35,734 bases of DNA from Bacteroidales bacterium (GTDB lineage Bacteria > Bacteroidota > Bacteroidia > Bacteroidales > VadinHA17): the NCBI GenBank assembly GCA_025454775.1, contig JALONU010000004.1, forward strand, positions 1 through 35,734. Reading direction: 5' to 3'. Numbering within the stretch: the stretch's first letter is position 1; each line of letters opens with the position of its first letter. A program made the translations under genes and the position numbers. This document shows, piece after piece, positions 16,097-25,366 of this stretch. Below the pieces are notes generated by a model that was not told where the DNA came from, did not search any database, and saw only the letters and a program-made list of their open reading frames with translations.

Positions 16097-16128
16097 CAAA
16101 GTTACTTAATTTTTCAACCGGCAGACAA
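16097..16128 (-). promoter_or_regulatory. Promoter of the tlpA-lpxH operon
   Basis: On the minus strand, TTG (16128-16126), 21 bases, then TAACTTTG (16104-16097), matching TTG-N19-21-TAnnTTTG. The start point would be near 16090, about 32 bases before the ATG at 16058. The spacer to the divergent debranching gene (16059-16233) otherwise contains AT-rich sequence; no equally good plus-strand promoter was found. Confidence 0.6.
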
Positions 16129-16233
16129 GGGGGAAAAGTTAATAATTTTCAACGGTTGCCGGAGCATGTTTGCAAGGTTGAATTTTTATTGTTAACTTAA
16201 TAGTCTTTATTATTTAAAGCAAAGCGAAAATTT

Positions 16234-18183
16234 ATGAGTTACATTAAGTTTGAAAAGGGGCAGATTGTGAACCTGGAGTTCTCCCTGGCCAGGGAAATGA
16301 TAAGGACGAACAGGGCAGGGTCCTATGCCTCAACAACTATTGTGGAATGCAACACGCGCAAGTACCATGGTCTGCTTGTCTGCCCCGTCGATGATCTGGG
16401 GGGAGGAAGATACGTGCTGCTCTCCTCGCTTGATGTCACTGTACTGAACAACAATCAAAGCTTCAACATAGGGATCAGGAAATACAAGGGCGATTATTTC
16501 AGCCCCAAGGGTCATAAGTATATCGAGGACTTTTCAACCGAGATCATTCCTTCGAGGATTTACAGGGTGGGCAACGTTCTCCTGAAGATGGAGAGGCTTT
16601 TGGTTCACTACGAGGAACAGCTTCTGGTGAGATATACAATTCTCGATGCCAATGAGAAGATGAAACTCCAGATACGGCCCTTCCTGGCTTTCAGGAGCAT
16701 TCACGAGCTTACCCATGCAAACCTCACGGCCAATACCAAGATAGAGCATATAAAGAACGGGATCAGGTCAAAAATGTACAACGGCTTCCCCTGGCTTAAC
16801 ATGCAGTTCTCCGAAAAGGCGGAATTCGTACATGTTCCCGACTGGTACCTGGGTGTTGAGTATACCGAAGAACAGAAAAGGGGCTATGATTACTCGGAAG
16901 ACCTGTTCACCCCGGGCTTCTTCGAGCTTGAAGCAAAAAAGGGAGATGTCATAGTGTTTTCTGCCTCCACAAGGGAGGAGAAGCCTTCCGGACTTAAACC
17001 CAAATTCACAAAGACCATCTCAGGCAAGATCCCCAGGGATAATTTCACCGACTGCCTCAAAAATGCAGCGCAGCAATTCGTCGAAAAAAGAGGGGACGAC
17101 ACCCTTATCATAGCCGGTTATCCATGGTTCGGTTCATGGGGAAGGGATACATTCATATCACTGCCTGGAATCGCACTTGCACGCCATAAACTGAAACTTT
17201 ACCGCGCCGTGCTTGATACGCAGGTGATAAGGATGGAGAACGGCCTCTTCCCGAATATGGGAACAAAAGGGCATTATGCCTTCAATTCGGTTGATGCACC
17301 GCTCTGGTTCTTCTGGACCCTTCAGCAATATGTCCTTAACGGGGGCAGCGACTGCTGTGAACTTTATGAAGAAGCTGCCAAGTCGATACTCAGGGCTTAC
17401 AGGAACGGAACAGCCTTCAGCATACACATGAGGGAAAACGGACTTGTATATGCCGATGCACCCGGAAAAGCACTCACCTGGATGGATGCTGTGGTAAACG
17501 GCGTGCCGGTGACACAGCGCCGTGGCTATGCCGTAGAGATCAACGCGTTGTGGTACAATGCAATAATGTTCGCCCTCGAGATGGCCAAATCAATCAGGGA
17601 CAGACAGTTCATCAAGGAATTTGAGGATCTCCCGGAACTCATCCGGAAGTCATTCCTTGAACTCTTCTGGGACGAAAAAGCCGGATACCTGGCCGACTAT
17701 GTCAACGATGAGGAGGGAAGGAATTTCTTCAAAAGGCCCAATATGGTCATTGCGGTGTCACTTCCATATTCGATGCTGGATAAGGAGCAGATGAAAAAAG
17801 TGCTCGACGTTGCGGACAAGGAGCTTCTGACACCCAGGGGTCTCCGGACACTTTCCCCGGGCAACAAGTTATATAACGGGATCTACCAGGGTAACCAGGA
17901 GGCGAGGGACAATGCTTACCACCAGGGTACCGTGTGGCCATGGCTCCTTGGACCGTTCTGCGAAGGATGGCTCAGGGTATATGGTAAAAGCGGCGTTCAG
18001 AAAGTCAGGAAACTGATCTTCGGACTTGAAGAATGCATGAGCGAACATGGTGTTACAACACTTTCGGAGATACACGATGGCGACCCGCCACATGCTCCAC
18101 GCGGAGCAATATCACAGGCCTGGAGCGTCGGAGAGGTTCTGAGGATCCTAAATCTGCTTGAGCAGGATTATTCAAACATGTAA
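16234..18183 (+). CDS. Glycogen debranching enzyme (amylo-alpha-1,6-glucosidase type)
   Basis: This 649-residue cytoplasmic enzyme removes branch residues from glycogen after outer chains have been shortened. The N-terminal half (1-270) is a beta-rich domain beginning with FSLAREMIRTNRAGSYAST and TRKYHGLLV, typical of the archaeal/bacterial GDE family. The C-terminal half is the (alpha/alpha)6 amylo-glucosidase (GDE_C) domain with GYPWFGSWGRDTFISLPG (295-312), LTWMDAVVNG, YAVEINALWYNA, HQGTVWPWLLGPF and the final PRGAISQAWSVGEVLR. Length is normal. It is first in the glycogen operon, 12 bases ahead of the GT4 gene. The same order, debranching enzyme then GT4 then GH57, is familiar to me from Bacteroides genomes. 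Confidence 0.93.
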   Translation: MSYIKFEKGQIVNLEFSLAREMIRTNRAGSYASTTIVECNTRKYHGLLVCPVDDLGGGRYVLLSSLDVTVLNNNQSFNIGIRKYKGDYFSPKGHKYIEDFSTEIIPSRIYRVGNVLLKMERLLVHYEEQLLVRYTILDANEKMKLQIRPFLAFRSIHELTHANLTANTKIEHIKNGIRSKMYNGFPWLNMQFSEKAEFVHVPDWYLGVEYTEEQKRGYDYSEDLFTPGFFELEAKKGDVIVFSASTREEKPSGLKPKFTKTISGKIPRDNFTDCLKNAAQQFVEKRGDDTLIIAGYPWFGSWGRDTFISLPGIALARHKLKLYRAVLDTQVIRMENGLFPNMGTKGHYAFNSVDAPLWFFWTLQQYVLNGGSDCCELYEEAAKSILRAYRNGTAFSIHMRENGLVYADAPGKALTWMDAVVNGVPVTQRRGYAVEINALWYNAIMFALEMAKSIRDRQFIKEFEDLPELIRKSFLELFWDEKAGYLADYVNDEEGRNFFKRPNMVIAVSLPYSMLDKEQMKKVLDVADKELLTPRGLRTLSPGNKLYNGIYQGNQEARDNAYHQGTVWPWLLGPFCEGWLRVYGKSGVQKVRKLIFGLEECMSEHGVTTLSEIHDGDPPHAPRGAISQAWSVGEVLRILNLLEQDYSNM

Positions 18184-18195
18184 AAGAGTCAGGAT

Positions 18196-19488
18196 ATGCG
18201 TGTGTTAATGTTTGGCTGGGAATTTCCCCCTCATATATCGGGAGGGCTGGGAACAGCTAGCTATGGACTGACCAAAGGCATGGCAACTCTTGACAACCTG
18301 GAGGTAATCTTCGTTGTCCCAAGGGCATACGGCGACGAGGACCAGAGCGTTGTCCGCCTCATAGGGGCCAACAAGGTGCCGGTAGCCTTCAAAAAGGTAT
18401 TCTACAAGGGAAGCAGGCGTCCGATAGAGAAAATCGAGATATCCTCAAAGATTGTTCCCTACACCGACCCTGAGGAATTCTGGAAGATGACCAGGACCGA
18501 AGAGTATGCCCACAGGCTTATTGTACAGACGAACAGGAAGGGGATGATAGATTTTTCTGGCAGATACGACGGTAACCTGCTCGATGAGATATATAAATAC
18601 TCGGTTGTTGCTTCTGTGATAGCCGAAGAAAATGAGTTCGACATAATTCATGCCCACGACTGGCTTGCCTACCCTGCTGGAATTGCAGCAATGGAGGTCT
18701 CGGGTAAACCGCTGGTGATACATGTTCATGCAACCGACTTCGACAGGAGCGGAGGCAATGTGAACCCCGATGTCTACCGCATAGAAAAAAGCGGGATGGA
18801 TGCAGCCTCCAAGATCATAACGGTGAGCAACCTCACGCGCGACATTGTGATAAACAGGTACGGGATACACCCCGACAAGGTGGAGACGGTCTACAACGCG
18901 GTTGAACCAATTCATCTCACCGAAGATGTCGCGGTTAACAAGGGTTTCGATGAAAAAGTTGTAACCTTTCTGGGAAGGATCACCCTTCAGAAAGGACCTG
19001 AATACTTCATCGAAGCTGCCTATAAGGTACTCAAGGCGATGAACAACGTAAGGTTCGTTATGGCCGGCTCCGGCGATATGATGGAAAGAATGATCAGGCG
19101 GGCAGCATCGCTCAAGATAACCGACCGGTTTCACTTCACCGGGTTCCTGAGGGGCAAGGACGTCTTCACAATGCTCTCTATGAGCGACGTATATATAATG
19201 CCGTCGGTATCAGAACCATTCGGAATTTCACCTCTCGAAGCAATGCAGTCGAATGTTCCTGTTATAATCAGCAAGCAGTCGGGTGTTGCAGAGATACTTA
19301 CACATGCTGTCAAAACCGATTTCTGGGACATTGATGCAATGGCGGATGCAATTTACGGGATCCTGAATTATCCTGCCCTTGCAGGCATGTTCATAAAGAA
19401 CGGAAAGGAAGAGGTCATCAGGCTTAAATGGGATAATTCGGCAAGGCATGTGAGGGACATATATGAAAGAGTCATTTGGCATAAATAA
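18196..19488 (+). CDS. Family GT4 glycosyltransferase of the glycogen operon
   Basis: This 430-residue GT-B retaining glycosyltransferase has the glycogen-synthase-like opening FGWEFPPHISGGLGTASYGL, the central DIIHAHDWLAYPAG and VIHVHATDFDRSGG segments, the nucleotide-sugar domain FLGRITLQKGPEYFIEA, and the E-x7-E motif SEPFGISPLEAMQ (Glu340 and Glu348). It is a soluble cytoplasmic protein. Position between the debranching enzyme (12 bases) and GH57 (8 bases) suggests a role in building or priming alpha-glucan chains, but the donor (ADP-glucose, UDP-glucose or another) cannot be read from the sequence. Because the operon also encodes a GT3-type synthase, this one may start chains or make a different product. 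Confidence 0.85.
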   Translation: MRVLMFGWEFPPHISGGLGTASYGLTKGMATLDNLEVIFVVPRAYGDEDQSVVRLIGANKVPVAFKKVFYKGSRRPIEKIEISSKIVPYTDPEEFWKMTRTEEYAHRLIVQTNRKGMIDFSGRYDGNLLDEIYKYSVVASVIAEENEFDIIHAHDWLAYPAGIAAMEVSGKPLVIHVHATDFDRSGGNVNPDVYRIEKSGMDAASKIITVSNLTRDIVINRYGIHPDKVETVYNAVEPIHLTEDVAVNKGFDEKVVTFLGRITLQKGPEYFIEAAYKVLKAMNNVRFVMAGSGDMMERMIRRAASLKITDRFHFTGFLRGKDVFTMLSMSDVYIMPSVSEPFGISPLEAMQSNVPVIISKQSGVAEILTHAVKTDFWDIDAMADAIYGILNYPALAGMFIKNGKEEVIRLKWDNSARHVRDIYERVIWHK

Positions 19489-19496
19489 ATTATAAC

Positions 19497-21101
19497 ATGA
19501 GTGCAGCAGGCAAAAAGGCTATTTGCCTTTATTTCCAGGTTCATCAGCCCTTCAGGCTCAAGAGATACAGGTTCTTCGACCTGGGGCATGACCATTATTA
19601 CTATGACGATTTTTCTAACGAATCAATACTCAGGAAGGTTGCTGACAAGTGCTACCTGCCGGCGAATAAGATCATCCTCGACCTTATAAACAAGCATAAG
19701 GGCAAGTTCAGGGTTACATTCTCCCTGTCAGGGATAGTAATAAACCAGTTCCGGCTGTATGCACCCGAAGTGCTCGAATCATTCAGGCAGCTTGCAGAGA
19801 CCGGGATGGTTGAATTCCTGGCCGAGACGGATTCACACTCGCTTGCTTCCCTGAAAAGCAGGGAGCACTTTGAATCCCAGATTCAGCTGCACCGTGATAT
19901 GATGAAGAAATATCTCGGGTCAGAACCTACCTCCTTCAGGAACACTGAGCTCATTTATTCCGACCAGATAGGATCGTGGATAGCAGATATGGGATACAAG
20001 TCGATGCTGACCGAAGGTGCCAAGCACGTCCTCGGATGGAAAAGCCCTAACTACCTGTATTGCAACGCCATAAACCCGAGGCTCAAGGTGCTTCTCAGGA
20101 ATTTCGTGCTCAGCGACGATATCGCATTCAGGTTCTCAAACAAGCAGTGGAGTGCATGGCCTCTTACTGCCGACAAGTATGCCTCCTGGCTGGGCAAGCT
20201 TGCACCCAAGAGCGAACTTGTCAATATCTTCCTCGATTATGAAACTTTCGGGGAACACAACTGGAAGGAAACGGGGATCTTCGACTTCCTTCAGCATATG
20301 CCTGCAGCCGTGCTGAAAAAAACTCCATTCAGGTTCATGACCCCTTCCGAAGTTGCCGACACACTGCAGCCTGTATCGGCCATCAGCGTACCCTCACCCA
20401 TATCGTGGGCCGACGAGGAAAGGGATATAACGGCATGGGTTGGTAACGAAATGCAGGTAGCTGCCCTCGACAAGCTGTATGAGCTTTCCGACCGGGTGAA
20501 AAGATGCAACGATGAGCTTATGAACAAGGACTGGGAATACCTCCAGTCGAGCGATCATTTCTACTACATGGCGACAAAGTTCTTTTCCGACGGAGCCGTC
20601 CATGCCTATTTCAATCCTTATGATACTCCCTATGAGGCATTCATGAACTATATGAATGTCCTGAGCGATTTTGAAATAAGACTGAAAAGATGCCTTCCTG
20701 CCACATCGGAACAGGAGCAGATATCAAAACTTGAAACTATCATAGCAGAAAAGGACAGGATCATCGATAAACAGTCTGAGGAGATTGCCCGGCTTACGGG
20801 AAAGGGACCTAAAAAAGCTGCCAGAAGCCGCTCTGCTGCCATAAAGGAAGCGCCGGGCTCACTTAAGGAGCTGGCAGCTAAACTGGCCAAGGCCAGTCTC
20901 AAGAAGAGCGTTGGGAAAAAGATAACCGTAAAGGAAAAAGCAAAGGAGAAAGTGAAGGCAAAAGTCTCGGAAAAAGCAAAGGAAAAACCGGCAGGCAGGA
21001 AAACTACTGTAAAAACATCCACCAGGACCGCTTCCGTAAAGAAAGCAGCTGTAAAGAAGTCAAAAACTGCCCCCAAAACAAAGAAAGCCGTAAAGAAGTA
21101 A
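19497..21101 (+). CDS. GH57 alpha-glucan enzyme with histone-like C-terminal tail
   Basis: Residues 1-400 form a GH57 domain (alpha-amylase or 4-alpha-glucanotransferase type). Seen: motif 1 YFQVHQPFR (12-20), FSLSGIVINQF (75-85), nucleophile motif FRNTELIY (Glu151) and acid motif FLDYETFGEHNW (Asp247). Residues 404-435 look like a short coiled coil (ISKLETIIAEKDRIIDKQ). From about 437 to 534 the chain becomes an extremely Lys/Ala/Thr-rich tail, about one third Lys, with EKAKEKVKAKVSEKAKEK and VKKAAVKKSK, similar in composition to bacterial histone H1-like proteins. GH57 enzymes known to me end near the domain, so the tail is an extra part. It may bind a polyanion or a phosphorylated glycogen surface. 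Gap to the fusion gene is 41 bases. Confidence 0.88.
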   Translation: MSAAGKKAICLYFQVHQPFRLKRYRFFDLGHDHYYYDDFSNESILRKVADKCYLPANKIILDLINKHKGKFRVTFSLSGIVINQFRLYAPEVLESFRQLAETGMVEFLAETDSHSLASLKSREHFESQIQLHRDMMKKYLGSEPTSFRNTELIYSDQIGSWIADMGYKSMLTEGAKHVLGWKSPNYLYCNAINPRLKVLLRNFVLSDDIAFRFSNKQWSAWPLTADKYASWLGKLAPKSELVNIFLDYETFGEHNWKETGIFDFLQHMPAAVLKKTPFRFMTPSEVADTLQPVSAISVPSPISWADEERDITAWVGNEMQVAALDKLYELSDRVKRCNDELMNKDWEYLQSSDHFYYMATKFFSDGAVHAYFNPYDTPYEAFMNYMNVLSDFEIRLKRCLPATSEQEQISKLETIIAEKDRIIDKQSEEIARLTGKGPKKAARSRSAAIKEAPGSLKELAAKLAKASLKKSVGKKITVKEKAKEKVKAKVSEKAKEKPAGRKTTVKTSTRTASVKKAAVKKSKTAPKTKKAVKK

Positions 21102-21142
21102 CGGCACAGAATTAAAATTCCATATTAATATATCCAGAAAAA

Positions 21143-24100
21143 ATGAAGGTTGATTTTTTATTTGAAACCAGCTGGGAAGTCTGCAATAAAGTTGGCGGAA
21201 TACACACGGTCGTTTCAACAAAGGCCCTCAACATCGTGGAGGAACTTGGTGATAATTATATTCTTATCGGCCCCGATGTGTGGAGGGAAGAATCAAAGAA
21301 CCCCGAATTCATTCCCGATGATGGCCTCTTTGCCGAATGGAGAGCAAGGGCATCCTCAGAAGGCATGAGGGTGAAGACAGGCCGGTGGAACATTGCGGGT
21401 AAACCCATTGTGATGCTGATAGACTTCACTCCGTACTTCGGGCAGCAGAATGAGATATTTGCAAAATTCTGGGAGACATATAAGCTCGACAGCATATCCG
21501 GTCAGTGGGATTATGTTGAACCTGCCCTTTTCGGATACGCTGCCGGCAAGCTGATAGAGAGCTTTACATCATTCTATCACGAGCATAATTATATAGTTGC
21601 ACAGTTTCATGAATGGATGACCGGGACAGGGATCCTGTACCTGAAAAAGCATGTTCCGTGGGTAGCCTCTTCCTTTACAACCCATGCCACTGTCCTCGGC
21701 AGATGCATAGCAGGCAACAACAGGCCCCTGTACGGGAAAATGAAGGACTATGTCCCGGCGCAGGTTGCACGTGAATTCAACGTGATAGCCAAGCAGTCTC
21801 TTGAAAGAATATCTGCTGCAGAAGCAGATGTATTCACGACTGTAAGCGGTATAACCTCGAAGGAATGCAGTCATTTCCTGGGCAAGGATGTGGATATTGT
21901 AACACCGAACGGCTTTGAGGATTCTTTTGTACCTCCGCCGGAACTTTTCGGCGAAAAGCGCAAGGCAGCAAGGGAAAAGCTTAAGAAAGTAGCTGAAGCA
22001 GTGCTGGGTTACGGTCTGAAAGACGACTGCCTTTTCATTGCAAACAGCGGGAGATATGAATTCAGGAACAAGGGAGTAGACATTTTCATCGATTCTCTCG
22101 GGGAACTGAACAAAAAGGAAAAGCCAGGGAAGGATTGCATTGCATTCATCATGATGCCGGCTTATCATAAGGGGCCGAGGCAGGATGTTGTGGATATACT
22201 TTACAACAATGGCCCTGCCAACGGGGGAGACCGCTACCTTACACACAGCCTTCATTATCCCTCGTCCGACCCGGTGCTTCAGAGAATTAATGCCAACAAC
22301 CTGCACAACGACGAGAAATCCCAAGTAAAAGTCATATTTGCACCAAGCTACCTTAACGGCAACGACGGCATATTCAATATGCCATACTACGATCTTCTTA
22401 TCGGTTTTGACATTTCAGTATTCCCATCCTACTACGAACCCTGGGGCTACACACCCCTCGAAAGCCTTATGTTCTCAATACCCACTGTTACAACATCCCT
22501 GTCGGGGTTCGGACTCTGGGTGAGGGACTATTTCAAGGATCCGGGGAATGGCGTGGCGGTTATTGAAAGAACTGATGACAACGAAGACAAGGTCGTGACT
22601 GCTATCAGGCACTTCATGGCTGCTTTCTCAAACCTTGGTGAATATGAAGTCGCTGAGGCACGTGCCAAGGCTCATGAAATTTCACGGATAGCAATGTGGG
22701 ACAGCCTGGTGCAGCATTACTTCACCGGGTATGAAACAGCACTGGGAAAGAGCAGCGAAAGGAGGGAAGAACCACGCGAATTCATCGGATTTGTGGAAGC
22801 CCCGGGAGTACCGGTACGAAAACCTCACCAGCTTCCCGTATGGAAAGACATATATGTACAGAGCCATGTTCCCGACAAGCTTGCTTCTCTGAAAGAACTG
22901 GCAAACAACCTGTGGTGGTCGTGGAACTCAGAGGCTGAAAATCTTTTCAAGAGAATGGATCCCTCACTCTGGGAGGAAGTGAAGCATAATCCCAAGGTGC
23001 TCATCGAAAAAATTGATTACAAGAGACTTCTCGTACTTGAAGATGATGAGGACTTTGTAGCCGATCTCGCGACGGTGACGAAAAACTTCCATGAATACAT
23101 CAACCGTCCGGACGACCCGGAACAGCCTGCTGTTGCATATTTCAGCATGGAGTTCGGGATTCATCCCTGTCTCAAGATCTATTCCGGGGGTCTGGGGATC
23201 CTTGCCGGCGATTACCTTAAGGAGGCCAGCGACTCAAACAAGAAACTGATAGGAATAGGACTTCTTTACAGGTACGGCTATTTCAGGCAGAAGCTGGGTC
23301 CAAAGGGTGAACAGCTGGCGATCTATGAAGCCGAAGAATTTTCGCGGCTTCCCATCATGCCTGTTAAGGATGCCAAAGGAAACCATCTTTCAGTAAGCCT
23401 TGTCTGGCCGGGCCGCACGGTAAAAATAAGGGTATGGGAAGCAAAAATCGGTAAGGTAAGCCTTGTATTGCTGGATTCCGACTTTGATGACAATACTCCG
23501 GAAGACCGTACGGTAACCCACCATCTTTACGGAGGTGATCATGAGAACAGGCTCAGGCAGGAGCTTATCCTGGGAATAGGAGGAATAAGAGCTCTCGAAG
23601 CCATGGGATTAAAACCTGATGTTTTTCACAGCAACGAGGGACATTCCGCCTTCATAAGCCTTGAGAGGATGCGGACAATGATAGAGGAACACCATCTTAC
23701 ATTCCATCAGGCAATAGAAGCAGTACGTGCATCAACCCTTTTCACCACACACACTCCGGTTCCTGCCGGGCATGACGCCTTTGATGAAGATCTGATCAGA
23801 AAATACATATCACATTATCACAGCAGGCTTAACATAACCTGGGAAGAGCTTATGGCTCTCGGCCGCTGCGATACCGATATGGAAAGAAAATTCAACATGA
23901 GCTACCTGGCAACAAGAATGTCGCAGGAGCTGAACGGAGTAAGCAAACTCCACGGCGAGGTGAGCCAGGGAATGTTCAACAAGCTGTGGCCCGGGTACCT
24001 CAAGGAGGAATTGTACATCGACTATGTCACAAATGGTGTTCATCATCCTACATGGACAGCCCCTGAATGGAAGGAGGTCTACAGGGAGATCACGGGGAGT

Positions 24101-25366
24101 GAACATTTCGACCAGACCAACAGGGGGCTCTGGGATAAACTATATAATGTCGATGACAGAAGGATCTACGAGATAAAGAAGAAACTCAAGAAAAACCTGT
24201 TCGAGAACATAAGGAAGAGACTGCAGACCGACATGATGGAAAGGCATGTCAGCCCGCGAACGCTGATGAATATCAGCAGCCATCTTGACGAGAAGGCTCT
24301 TACCATAGGCTTTGCCAGGCGTTTTGCCACCTATAAGCGCGCCACTCTCATATTTCGCGACCTCGATCGTCTTGCACGGATCGTGAATAACCCCCAGAGA
24401 CCCGTTCAGTTCATCTTTGCGGGGAAGGCACACCCCCATGACGGAGGCGGACAGGATCTTATCAGGAGAGTCTTTGAAATCTCCCAGCTGCCGCAGTTCG
24501 CAGGCAAGATCATCTTCCTCGAGAACTACGACATTGAACTGGCCAAATACATGGTAAGGGGAGTGGACATCTGGCTCAATACTCCTACCAGGCCGATGGA
24601 AGCTTCGGGTACAAGCGGTGAAAAGGCTGTGATGAACGGCACGATCCATTTCAGCGTTCTCGACGGCTGGTGGGTTGAAGGTTACAGGGCATACGCCGGC
24701 TGGGCTCTTCCGAAAAAGAGAACATTCTCCAACCAGGAACTTCAGGATGACGTAGATGCAGAGACTATCTATAATATGCTCGAGTATGAGATCGTACCTG
24801 CCTACTATTCCTTTAACGACCAGGGCGTACCGGTTGAATGGGTGAGCCTTATCAAGAATACCATGATAAAGATTGCACCTGAATTTACCATGAAGAGGCA
24901 GCTCGACGACTACTACGAGAAGTATTATATGAAGCTGTTCCGGAGGAGCAAGTATCTTATAGCCAACAACTTTGAAAAGGCCAGGGAATTAGCAGGATGG
25001 AAGAAAACCATGGTTGATGAGTGGGATAACATCGAAGTTCTGAATTACAGTTTCGAGAGACCTGGAGAGAACATATACCATTCAGGTCATGATTACAAGG
25101 CTGAGATAGCTTTGAACGTTCATAAGATACCCAAAGAGAATGTAGGTGTGGAGTTCATAATCACCCATATGAGCAAGGATGGGGAACATGAATTTGTGGC
25201 CAGCAACGAATTTGTACTGGTCAACTGCCGGAGCGGCAAATGTCTTTACAGGGCTAACCTTGTTCCTGAAAAGGCAGGCACTTTCTTTTACGGTATCAGG
25301 ATTTACCCCAAGCACAAGGATCTGCCGCACAAGCAGGATTTCTACCTGTTGCGCTGGATCGACTAA
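21143..25366 (+). CDS. Glycogen synthase (GT3) - alpha-glucan phosphorylase (GT35) fusion
   Basis: This 1407-residue chain joins two complete enzymes. Residues 1-545 are a eukaryote-type GT3 glycogen synthase, starting DFLFETSWEVCNKVGGIHT, with the catalytic E-x7-E pair Glu432/Glu440 in YYEPWGYTPLE. A linker (about 546-570) leads to a DUF3417 segment (ELANNLWWSWN, about 584-594) and a bacterial-type alpha-glucan phosphorylase: HSNEGHSAF (829-837), FTTHTPVPAGHDAF, and the pyridoxal-phosphate lysine Lys1161 in EASGTSGEKAVMNG. The C-terminus (about 1290-1407) is beta-rich. GT3 enzymes usually use UDP-glucose, which fits the lack of glgC here. The fusion puts elongation and phosphorolysis of the same polymer in one protein. 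In Bacteroides these are separate genes as far as I recall. The stop overlaps glgB by four bases. Confidence 0.93.
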   Translation: MKVDFLFETSWEVCNKVGGIHTVVSTKALNIVEELGDNYILIGPDVWREESKNPEFIPDDGLFAEWRARASSEGMRVKTGRWNIAGKPIVMLIDFTPYFGQQNEIFAKFWETYKLDSISGQWDYVEPALFGYAAGKLIESFTSFYHEHNYIVAQFHEWMTGTGILYLKKHVPWVASSFTTHATVLGRCIAGNNRPLYGKMKDYVPAQVAREFNVIAKQSLERISAAEADVFTTVSGITSKECSHFLGKDVDIVTPNGFEDSFVPPPELFGEKRKAAREKLKKVAEAVLGYGLKDDCLFIANSGRYEFRNKGVDIFIDSLGELNKKEKPGKDCIAFIMMPAYHKGPRQDVVDILYNNGPANGGDRYLTHSLHYPSSDPVLQRINANNLHNDEKSQVKVIFAPSYLNGNDGIFNMPYYDLLIGFDISVFPSYYEPWGYTPLESLMFSIPTVTTSLSGFGLWVRDYFKDPGNGVAVIERTDDNEDKVVTAIRHFMAAFSNLGEYEVAEARAKAHEISRIAMWDSLVQHYFTGYETALGKSSERREEPREFIGFVEAPGVPVRKPHQLPVWKDIYVQSHVPDKLASLKELANNLWWSWNSEAENLFKRMDPSLWEEVKHNPKVLIEKIDYKRLLVLEDDEDFVADLATVTKNFHEYINRPDDPEQPAVAYFSMEFGIHPCLKIYSGGLGILAGDYLKEASDSNKKLIGIGLLYRYGYFRQKLGPKGEQLAIYEAEEFSRLPIMPVKDAKGNHLSVSLVWPGRTVKIRVWEAKIGKVSLVLLDSDFDDNTPEDRTVTHHLYGGDHENRLRQELILGIGGIRALEAMGLKPDVFHSNEGHSAFISLERMRTMIEEHHLTFHQAIEAVRASTLFTTHTPVPAGHDAFDEDLIRKYISHYHSRLNITWEELMALGRCDTDMERKFNMSYLATRMSQELNGVSKLHGEVSQGMFNKLWPGYLKEELYIDYVTNGVHHPTWTAPEWKEVYREITGSEHFDQTNRGLWDKLYNVDDRRIYEIKKKLKKNLFENIRKRLQTDMMERHVSPRTLMNISSHLDEKALTIGFARRFATYKRATLIFRDLDRLARIVNNPQRPVQFIFAGKAHPHDGGGQDLIRRVFEISQLPQFAGKIIFLENYDIELAKYMVRGVDIWLNTPTRPMEASGTSGEKAVMNGTIHFSVLDGWWVEGYRAYAGWALPKKRTFSNQELQDDVDAETIYNMLEYEIVPAYYSFNDQGVPVEWVSLIKNTMIKIAPEFTMKRQLDDYYEKYYMKLFRRSKYLIANNFEKARELAGWKKTMVDEWDNIEVLNYSFERPGENIYHSGHDYKAEIALNVHKIPKENVGVEFIITHMSKDGEHEFVASNEFVLVNCRSGKCLYRANLVPEKAGTFFYGIRIYPKHKDLPHKQDFYLLRWID

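Noticed and set aside
18445-19134. 229-codon open frame antisense to the GT4 gene
   Set aside because: Shadow of the sense gene; composition is explained by the complementary codons.
20648-21076. Antisense frame rich in Phe, Ala and Ser opposite the Lys-rich tail
   Set aside because: Its Phe/Leu-rich appearance follows directly from the AAA/AAG codons of the GH57 tail on the other strand.
21569-22324. 251-codon open frame antisense to the glycogen synthase half
   Set aside because: It is a shadow frame of the strong GT3 coding sequence and resembles no family.
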